Assembly: GCA_037953745.1 (NCBI GenBank)
Contig: JBAKBP010000707.1
Coordinates: forward strand, 186,001-250,000
Length of the DNA stretch: 64,000 nucleotides
From: Lithodes maja
Taxonomy: Eukaryota; Arthropoda; Malacostraca; Decapoda; Lithodidae
Reading direction: 5' to 3'
The translations under genes were made by a program, and so were the position numbers. Below the pieces are notes generated by a model, which was given only the letters and a program-made list of their open reading frames with translations, had not been told where the DNA came from and did not search any database. Below are positions 52,735-60,711 of the stretch, one piece after another. The first letter of the stretch is position 1. Each line of letters begins with the position of its first letter.

Positions 52735-54565
52735 TGTGGATTGACACCCTACCGTTAGGCTAATGTCTTTTGGGTAGGATGTAGTGAGCGGGCGTACCGC
52801 CCTCTTTGTTTACATTACGCGTAGTGGCGTCGGACCTTTCCCATCATGTTCCCGTCTATTTTAACCGTCCTAACCTAACCTAGTTTCATGTAGTAATGAC
52901 AAGGGGCAAATAGCAGAAAATATAGCGTCGAAATAGACGGGAACGTAAGTGCGACCGCGACTGGCGACTGGCGATCGCTCTATGTAAACAATGACGACCG
53001 TAGCCTACGCCCGAACTCTACATCCATCCCTGTCTTTTTTTTATGATTTTTATCCCTTCATTTTCCCAGAACTTCATAGCCCTCCCCACTAGTGGGGGTT
53101 AGATTGTTGGATAATGGGTAAATACTCGTAACTCATTTCAGCTCCTCTTCAGTAGGCCTATAGGCTAAGCTAGCCTAAAAGAACACTAGGCTAGCCTAAA
53201 TCTGAAGGAAAATTTCAAAAAAACAAAATAACTTACTGAAATTGCTGTCGGTCCAAAAAGTCAGGTTTACAGATTGATGGATTGGATAGGCTAATGGGAA
53301 AATAGTAAAATGCGACAGTCCTTGGTATTAAACAACACTGTAGTCTGTAGGCCTATAGGCCTAGGCCTAGGCTATCAAATAAAAAATAAAAAACAACAAA
53401 AAATAACCTGAAAAACTCGTCACTGGTTGGTGATAAACATTTACCCAAATAGGCCTAGGCTATTTAATTAGGCTAGGCTATGTAGATTATGATATTGTAG
53501 CTGTAAGATATGACCTTCCCTCTCATGTGGTGATATTATGCATGATGGAAGGTGTCAGGAGACGTTCTGGCATTATATTAATGTATGTTTGTGTTTTTCT
53601 ATCTCGGGCAGACGATTTAGAATAACACAAAGGGATTGGTTTAATGGTTTCTCTTCCCCGGCAGAAACTTGGCTTGAACCGGCCTTTATTTTCTATGGGG
53701 GACTCGCCTCGGCGGGCAGAAGTAGCTCAAGCCGCAATGATTCAATAAACCCAGTCATGCCCGACTGTCATGGTCGGCGGCCACAACAATGCCCGATGAT
53801 GATGATGATGATGTTGAGGGATAGCCTAAGTATCGGCCCCTCGTTGGTCTTCTTACACCTTCCCCAGTGTTCTTTCTTCACTGTAGATGTATTAGTTCTT
53901 CATCTTCTTACTGGGTTCCTTATTTTCTATAAATTTACATATTTTCCAAAATATATTTTCACTTTTTGTTTTTTGTTTTTCTTTTTTCCTAGTATTAAAA
54001 CTTTTCTTGCCCGGCGGAGAGAAGACTCCGAAACTTACGAAAGGGCAGTTTCGGCTCAGCCGGAACGACTCACCTATACGAATTAGTTATCCTCGCGCGG
54101 CGGGGAAGGACCTTGAATCCGTCGTCGCGGCAGAAAGGCCTAGTTTGGTGTAAAACTATCATCCGTCAAGTGAGGCGATAGAATAGTTTCCAATACACAT
54201 TCTATAGGAATGAATCGGTATAGGTCAAGTGATACGGATTATCATAGATAAGTAGTCATTACCTTCGTAAGAAAAAAACGATGTGTGGTTTTTCTAGAAG
54301 GAAGGATGCGAAGGATTATTAGAGTAACATGTGTGTTAGATCTAGTTTTCCCGACGTATTCAAGGATATGGGAGTGTGAATGTCTTGGATTATTCTTGTA
54401 ATGCCCTCGAAAATATCCCGCAACCCCAATAATGTACTACCCGAGTTGACGTCAGGTATAGTGTAAAATAGTCGTTGATGGGAAGTCCAATAAACTCATC
54501 ACGTGAATCACCACGAGACTATCACCTGGTTCTTACAAATCGGACTAAGGTTACTATACTTTTGT
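52735..54565. other. Non-coding DNA, one unassigned open frame
   Basis: 53310-53345 holds an uninterrupted copy of the TTAA target repeat (TGCGACAGTCCTTGGTATTAA, split here only for description at the TTAA). An open frame at 53538-54086 (plus, 182 codons) contains PAETWLEPAF and ARRREDSETYERAV, but I recognise no domain and codon use looks unconstrained. A (GAT)n run is at 53796-53812. From about 54100 the sequence may be the upstream part of an LTR ending at 54797. Confidence 0.4.
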
Positions 54566-54720
54566 ACGTCCGTGGTAGTACAGTGGGTTAGCGTGCGGGC
54601 CTGGTTGACCAATGATGGTCATGGTCACTAACCAGGGTTCGAACCCCACCTAAGGCATCTCAAAACCTGTGGGTTTTTAGGAGGGTTAAACTCCCTTCAG
54701 AGGTTCGAGCCCCACGCCAG
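54566..54720 (+). mobile_element. tRNA-like / SINE-like segment
   Basis: TGGTAGTACAGTGGGTTAGC resembles an A box, and GGTTCGAACCC (near 54637) is a perfect B box; a second B-box-like GGTTCGAGCCCC follows near 54702. The intervening hairpin (TGGTTGACC / GGTCACTAACCA) does not form a normal anticodon arm, so this is a SINE or SINE-derived part of an LTR rather than a tRNA gene. Confidence 0.45.
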
Positions 54721-54794
54721 GCCCCAGGAAAGGTTGACCCTAAGTGGGCCTGGGGAGTTTTCAGGACAGAAAAATTCCCTTCACACCCAGCATT

Positions 54795-55768
54795 TCATTG
54801 GTGGCAGCGGTGGGATACAGGGTGGGGGTTGGGTGTAGATATGGCAGCAGAAGGAGGTTTGTGGTTATTCTTAAGTGATGGAGGATGCGAGGTGGGGGAG
54901 CGTTTATGATGAGGTGTTTTGCTGTGTACAATGGTGGAGTTGTTGAGAGAGGATGGAGTTGGTGCTGGTTTCTTTTGATTTCGGTGGTTGAGATATGATG
55001 AATGGAATGGGCGGATTGAATGTATGTATTGGGGTGTGGAAATTTGAGATGCAGGGGAAGGAAAATGTTTAGAGGTTGAGGAGGGGTTGGATGAGGTAGA
55101 GAGATGGAAGCATGTTCTTTTATGTGAGGGGGGTGGCGTCACGGAGTGACGTCATGTACAGTGGTGGAGGTGAGGGAGGAGGAGCTTTATTCTGATTCTT
55201 TCTGGGTGGGCGTGAAAAACGTGCAGTTGATTTATGAGGGGGGCATTTTTTATGACAGCTAGGGTGTTGGTCTTGGGTTGGGCCGCTAAAAACTTTCGTA
55301 TGGTGATTAGATCTTTAGGGAAATCAACGGGGTCATGCACAGTGAAGTGTTGTAGGATGGAAAGGTGTAACACTTGCACAAGGTAGACAAAGAGAATTTG
55401 ATTTTGTTGCCCCACGGGAAGAGCAGGGAATGCAGCTCTTACTTGCTGGCGAATGGAGGCAATTGTGGCGTCTAAATCGCCTTCGAACTTTATGTCTTTA
55501 ATTTTTGCAAAGGCGACGAGAATACCTAGTGATGGCCTAATGGCATCGATTACAATGGGTCTAAATTGATCTCAGGTGAGTTCAGGGGTTACCTGTGGGG
55601 CAACGAGGGAAACGGCTTTTCCCAAGTGCGTTAAGAGGACGGCAATTTTTGCACGGTCCGTGTTATACGCCAAATCTAGCACTGGTTTCACAATGTCCAT
55701 GTATATGTTTCTATGTCGTAGGTCTTCCCATCGTATTTCGGAATGGGAATGTGAAAATAGGCTGCCAT
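54795..55768 (-). pseudogene. Gag-like frame of a minus-strand LTR retroelement, decayed
   Basis: The ATG at 55766-55768 (MAAYFHIPIPKYDGKTYDIE) lies about 65 bp inside the minus-strand primer binding site. After a frameshift near 55700 the protein continues KPVLDLAYNTDRAKIAVLLT, then an in-frame TGA (55569-55571), FRPIVIDAIRPSLGILVAFA, FEGDLDATIASIRQQVRAAF, FLAAQPKTNTLAVIKN, a second stop near 55149-55151, and a Ser/Pro/His-rich tail to 54795. No pol is present. Gag identity is inferred from position; no zinc knuckle was seen. The frame ends on the reverse complement of the plus-strand primer site. Confidence 0.55.
54799..54816 (+). promoter_or_regulatory. tRNA-Leu-type primer binding site, plus strand
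   Basis: TGGTGGCAGCGGTGGGAT is an exact 18-base complement of the 3' end of animal tRNA-Leu (…ATCCCACCGCTGCCACCA). It directly follows a TTCA that may end an LTR. No matching downstream gag was identified on this strand. Confidence 0.65.
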
Positions 55769-55834
55769 TTTTCGATGTTACCAAGCCTCTACTGCTTCAA
55801 AAATGTAATGCAATGAAATCTTCTATCCGAATCA

Positions 55835-55852
55835 ATCCCACCGCTGCCACTA
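55835..55852 (-). promoter_or_regulatory. tRNA-Leu-type primer binding site, minus strand
   Basis: Read on the minus strand: TAGTGGCAGCGGTGGGAT, one mismatch from the complement of tRNA-Leu 3' end. Two bases further right, the plus strand reads TGTTATGCCC from 55854, so an LTR (inverse ending GGGCATAACA) adjoins it. Confidence 0.65.
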
Positions 55853-55853
55853 A

Positions 55854-56244
55854 TGTTATGCCCTGATTTTATACAGGATTAACTTGGTATAGGTGAGTTC
55901 TGCAAGACTGGGTTATTGGATTTCTTGCAAAATACATAAAGAGAATCAACAGAGGACATAGATAATCTCGGATAAATGGTTTGTAATACAGCTTTATTAT
56001 CAATAGCACTCAGATAGAAGGTACGTAATAGAATTTCACGATCATTAGATGTTGGAGCACTCAGGTAGGTTATTGGACTTATTACAATCTCCCAGCACTT
56101 ATCGCGGATTTGGATAGAGACATACTTCCCACTTCCAACGTTCAGGCATTATTCTTCTGATCACATTGCTTTATGATACGTAGGGTACATGAATCACACA
56201 GGTTAGGTATTTCGCTTTGTTAACTCTCTCTGGTAATATGACTC
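55854..56244 (-). repeat. Probable LTR of the minus-strand element (part)
   Basis: Begins TGTTATGCCC next to the primer binding site. Non-coding. It is interrupted by MITE2 copy 2 at a TTAA (56245) and probably continues after 57611; the far end was not found, so the length is unknown. Confidence 0.45.
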
Positions 56245-56250
56245 TTAACC

Positions 56251-56490
56251 GGCTCGCTTGGTGTAGTGACTAGCGTCTCGGACTTCCACCCAGAAGGCCC
56301 GGGTTCGCGCCCACGCTCGGCGCATTAAAGATTTTTCACAAGCACTGAGTCGTTACCATCCCTCATGAGCAAAGGGATGGGGTAATAGTACAGGACCCCA
56401 ATGGAAATACGCCTAATCGGCCTTATTGAGCTATCCTTAGCTAGCTTAGCATGCGCTAGCTTTAAGAACTATTATTATTATTATTATTAT
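56251..56490 (+). mobile_element. tRNA-derived SINE, copy 2
   Basis: Same element as 34341-34581 in plus orientation: GGCTCGCTTGGTGTAGTGAC, GGTTCGCGCCC, (ATT)n end. Flanked by TTAACC on the left and ATAACC on the right, that is, it hit the terminal TTAACC of MITE2. Confidence 0.85.
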
Positions 56491-57040
56491 AACCTAAGAA
56501 GTGCGCATGGGGGTAATTAGACACCTCTGCCTGTGCTGACGTATTTGAGCTGTTTCCATCACTAAAATATTCATTTTACCATAAATAGCATTAATACTTA
56601 TCCATACGCACCTATTATGGGTTGATTAAAGGTATTAACCTGAAACAACAATAAAACGAGTGAAAACAGCGTTTGGATGGTCAAAATCGGAGATACAGGC
56701 CGCGAGTTATATAATGTATGGGTGCGGCAACCTGCTTTCCCGCCAATTTCCCCCAAGGCCACTGAGACACAGTCGATCGATACTCTCTCTCTCTCTCTCT
56801 CTCTCTTGCACTCGCTTGCTAACAGTGATGTCAATGCCCTGCTTGCAACTCGCTAATGTTAGCACGAAAATATACCTCAGAATAAGGGAATAACAGGGAA
56901 AATAGGTAATAACTGAAGGAGGGGAGGAAAGTGGGGAAGGAGGGGAGGTAGAGGAGTGATATTTTGCATGGCCCAGGGGCAAAAAAAAACATAAAAAAAT
57001 AAAAAAATAAAAATATATATATTTTTTTTTCGATGTTTAA

Positions 57041-57520
57041 CCCTCCAGCCCCGGTTATGTATTATATATATATTCCTCGAAACCCGGGTGTTTTGGCCGA
57101 AAAACGTCTAGGCTAGGCTACCGTATATTCGTTAATCAGACTGCTTACCGCATTCCCGCGCATCCCCAACCGTAGCTGTGTTATTTACCTGTAAAATGGC
57201 ATTAAGTAGAGCTCTCTAAGTCAACTGGGTGAGCTGTGATGATGATTTCATTGGAGATAACTTTATGGCCAAACCAGCCACTTTACACCACTTTTCGATA
57301 CTGAACAACAACATACAGGCACACAAGAACAAGCGACGCTCTCCTTCTGGTGGCCGGAGATGCGGAGCGTCGGTCCAGCCGGCTGTTGTTTACATGCGTC
57401 GGACCGACGCCTCGCACAGCAAGCTCACAGGCTGTGACGTCGTGGGTGCATAAGAGGCCTTCCGGGTACCTGGTACATGCTTTTTTATGGGCGTACATGA
57501 GGTCATCCGGGAACCAAGGG
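57041..57520 (-). mobile_element. MITE1 copy 3, inside MITE2
   Basis: 480 bp, TTAA at 57037-57040 and 57521-57524, inverse orientation relative to the copies at 18080 and 51292. MITE2 copy 1 shows the uninterrupted context near 44592-44606. Confidence 0.93.
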
Positions 57521-57611
57521 TTAAAGTTGATTTTTTTTTCTCTGACTCTTAAGAGTCTTCCCGCAGTCCGCCGGGGAACTCTTAAGAGTCTTCCTGCAGT
57601 TCCCGGGTTAA

Positions 57612-58629
57612 TCAAGGATGAAAGTATAAGTAATGTGGTTATTTCCCAAGAATTAATTGTAAAGGGATAACTGTAACTAGTTGCACTGGTCTAGGATGTT
57701 CACTTGTCTAGGTGATACTTCGGACCGAAAAATATCAGTGAGGGCGAATCAGGTTAAACCTGATGGCAAGAATAATTACGGGAGTCAGTTCGCCTAAGCT
57801 AAATTTCACTGATATATATTAATGCGTACTAGCATAATCACTTGTTATAACATCAGAGGAAGTTGAGACACAATCGAATACACTGGATGGTTGATAGTTA
57901 ATAGCACCGTAACACTGGTACTCTGTGAAGTAACACTGTGATGGAGTTCCTGGTTATCTTGCGGTAGTGATGTTGGGGGTTTAACAGTAGCTCTGGGGCC
58001 GTCCAAGCTGTCCGGCAGTGTAGAGAAGGGTTGCAGATGGGCTTTTTGCGGGCGGTTGTGCACCTTTTTGGCAACAATTGCTGATGGGTTAAGACAGTCG
58101 ATTGTTGCCAAGGAGTTATTCTTGCAGAGTCCTCACTCAAGAGTTTCTCACACAATCCCTTCTAACATAACAAGATCTTTCTGCCTTAGATCAGTTATGA
58201 GTTATGATCGTTCGTAGCTCAAGTAGCGTATGGTGCACTATCAGAAGTTAATGAAACAATCAATAATTTGTGAATTTGTTGTCTACAAATACAATATTAC
58301 TGCCGGTAGTCCCGATCGCAATAAAACATTCGTAAAGGGTTAAAACACTTCCTCACAGAGTTGCACAGATTATGGAACGCCGAACTATCGTGAATCTTGA
58401 GGGGGGGAGGGGGTATTAGAAAGCCACCGCTGTGTGGACAACCGTTGCTTTGGGCTCTAATATTCAACTGCCCGACTGTTGTCTCTGGGTCTTATTTATA
58501 GGCAGGTCAAGGAAGCTTCAGGAATGTTCTGGAAGTATTGGATGTCAATGCTATGAAGTAGTTAATTTATTCTGGTGAACTTAGGGGGTTAGGGAGGGGG
58601 TCTTTAATGGGGCGGTAAGTAACTTCAGC
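57612..58629. other. Non-coding DNA, probably LTR-derived
   Basis: No coding signal on either strand. It may be the remainder of the LTR begun at 55854, since MITE2 split that sequence at a TTAA. A G run lies near 58400. Confidence 0.35.
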
Positions 58630-58848
58630 GGCTCGCTTGGTGTAGTGACTAGTGTCTCGGACTTCCACCCAGAAGGCCCGGGTTCGCGCCCACGCTCGGC
58701 GCATTAAAGATTTTTCACAAGTACTGAGTCGTTACCATCCCTCATGAGCAAAGGGATGGGGTAGTAGTACAGGACCCCAATGGAAATACGCCTAATCGGC
58801 CTTATTGAGCTATCCTTAGCTAGCTTAGCATGCGCTAGCTTTAAGAAC

Positions 58849-58899
<51 letters not shown>
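58630..58899 (+). mobile_element. tRNA-derived SINE, copy 3
   Basis: Same A-box and B-box arrangement as the other two copies, with the longest (ATT)n tail (58848-58898). TAACTT flanks it on both sides. Confidence 0.87.
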
Positions 58900-58900
<1 letters not shown>

Positions 58901-59746
58901 ACTTGTGATCTGATTTATGATCGTGGATATCTTAACTCTAGTATGAGGTACTAGTAGAGTTATTTAGGAGGATTTGGTGAAGGTTCATAGGGACTACTTT
59001 ACTAGCGCACTACGTGAATAGGCTGGGAGGTATTATTCATCAATTCACCTAAATATCCTTCCCTGGTCTACCTGACATGCTATTCTTAATCTAGGATGGG
59101 ATAAGGAAGATTTTGGTTTTGGTTAAGGATGGGATAGGATGGTATTTGGATAGGTATTTAGAGGGTTAGTTCATCACCTGTTGGAAATTCACCTGGTGTC
59201 TGGCAAGAAGTTGTTGGCTACGTGTGGGTCATGGTGAACGTCTGCGGGGGTTAGGCGGGTCCCTTTGGGGTGGGGGGCATGCCACTCCTTAAATATGTAT
59301 ATATGGGATTCTCTACGCTAATGGGGTTTTCTTATGATGTGGTGGTGTCAAGAGTGATACTCCTAGGGAAGGTTGATCCTGGGTTCTAGTTTTTACTTAC
59401 TAGGATTACTCATGGGGCTCATAATAGTAGTTTTCGTGAAAATGCAAGTCAGGCGGAACCGTCGACTTCTTAGGGGTGAGAGGTTGGCTGATGTAGCCTC
59501 GCGCCGTCCGCCCTCCTGGTTCAGGTTGTGAGTTGGGATAGTAAGTTAGAGGGTAGTAAATGGGGTTACAAGAATGAGTCTTTTTCTGCTATTAATTGGG
59601 GTGAGGAAATGAACGGGATCGGCATGTTAGAACGTTCGTCTGGGCGTCTTTACAGGGGGGGTTGGATATTGGAAAGGGGGTGGTTTGAGGCTAGGTGCCG
59701 CGCCGCTCGTGACCTAGGGTTGTGACCCTTAATGCGCTGGACATAG
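58900..59746. other. Non-coding DNA
   Basis: No recognised element. A plus-strand open frame at 59528-59725 (65 codons) has no recognisable domain and is not called. Nothing else of note. Confidence 0.4.
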
Positions 59747-59890
59747 GATGTGTGTGAGTTTGTGCTTTTTATCTGTGTTTATTTGTTGTTTTATGTTGTT
59801 TTTTGTGTTTTCCCTGTCCTTGCTCTGTCTTGAGTCGGCTACCCCCAAAATGGGGATTGGGCCTGAGCATATAGATAGATAGATAGATAG
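59747..59890 (+). mobile_element. 3' end of the (GATA)n-tailed retroposon, second copy
   Basis: Matches 45052-45188 (GTGTTTTCCCTGT, TGTCTTGAGTCGGCTACCCC, GGGATTGGGCCTGAGCATAT) and ends in ATAG repeats. The upstream limit is unclear. Confidence 0.7.
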
Positions 59891-60487
59891 GGGTGGCATT
59901 CCCTTACGATCAAACAGGTAGGGTGGCGTGTGCAGCGGGGCGTGAAGGAGCAAAAGACAGGGTGACCCACAAAACAGGTGACCACTGAGCATATGGTCAC
60001 GAAGCAAAACAGAGTAGTGTGGATTGTGGATACGGAGGAGGTGATTGGAAGACGTATAACAATTGTGGAAAAGTAAATGGAAGAGAGGAACACAATGGCG
60101 GATAAAAGATAATTAACCTAAGGATTGAATACATGCATAAACGACGGCATATTAAGACGTCGTCCTAATAAGATGATGAAAACCAGTTTGGTATGCATGT
60201 GGCACAATACGACACAAGGACAGTGCCGCTATGTCGTATCAATACTGGTGGCATACTCCGGTTAATATTATATATACACTTAGTTACTAGAAGAACAAGG
60301 CAAGGGGGGGCGACTGAGCACGGGGGTACATATATCTATACACGTCATGGGGAGAGAGATACGAGGTAGCTTTCCTGCATCTCTCCTGATAATCGTCTGC
60401 AGATTGGTCATAGTGAGTTTATCCGAATTAACAGGCCTAAATCAATACAATAACTGGCATAGGGTTATCGGATGTATAGAGTCGTGG
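59891..60487. other. Non-coding DNA left of PBLE2
   Basis: No coding signal and no repeat recognised from elsewhere in the window. Confidence 0.4.
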
Positions 60488-60711
60488 TTAACCCGGGAGC
60501 TGCAGGGAGACTCTTAAGAGTTCCCCCGGCGGACTGTGGGGAGACTCTTAAGAGCAGAGCTTTTGAACGCGTACCAAAACCGCGCGTTTATAGCCAGGCG
60601 GCTGAAAATTGGTGTGGGTATAGTACTACATGTCAACTCTCGACACCACCCCGCCAAAAGCTCGCCCCGCACTCGTGCAAGCACCACCGTGCCAGTAACC
60701 ACGCACTAGTC

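Larger units (their letters stand above)
56249..57607 (-). mobile_element. MITE2 copy 2, containing a SINE and a MITE1
   Basis: TTAA at 56245-56248 and 57608-57611. The interior from 56493 matches 44058-44689. A SINE (56251-56490) lies two bases inside the left end, and MITE1 copy 3 (57041-57520) is in the A-rich part. The right end carries two CTCTTAAGAG palindromes (57546-57555, 57579-57588) and TGCAGTTCCCGGG next to the TTAA, as in PBLE2. Confidence 0.85.

Noticed and set aside
53538..54086. 182-codon plus-strand open frame
   Set aside because: No recognised domain, includes a translated microsatellite (poly-Met) and long Phe runs; not supportable as a gene.
53640..54090. Penelope-like element or hammerhead ribozyme
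   Set aside because: I looked for a conserved CTGANGA...GAAA arrangement near the GAAAC at about 54027 and did not find a convincing core.
54566..54660. Possible tRNA gene with A and B boxes
   Set aside because: The middle does not fold as an anticodon arm, and a second B-box-like sequence follows; better explained as SINE-like.
56251..56330. tRNA gene at the head of the SINE
   Set aside because: Identical sequence recurs three times with a long body and (ATT)n tail, so it is a SINE.
59528..59725. 65-codon plus-strand open frame
   Set aside because: Short, no domain, no neighbouring coding signal.
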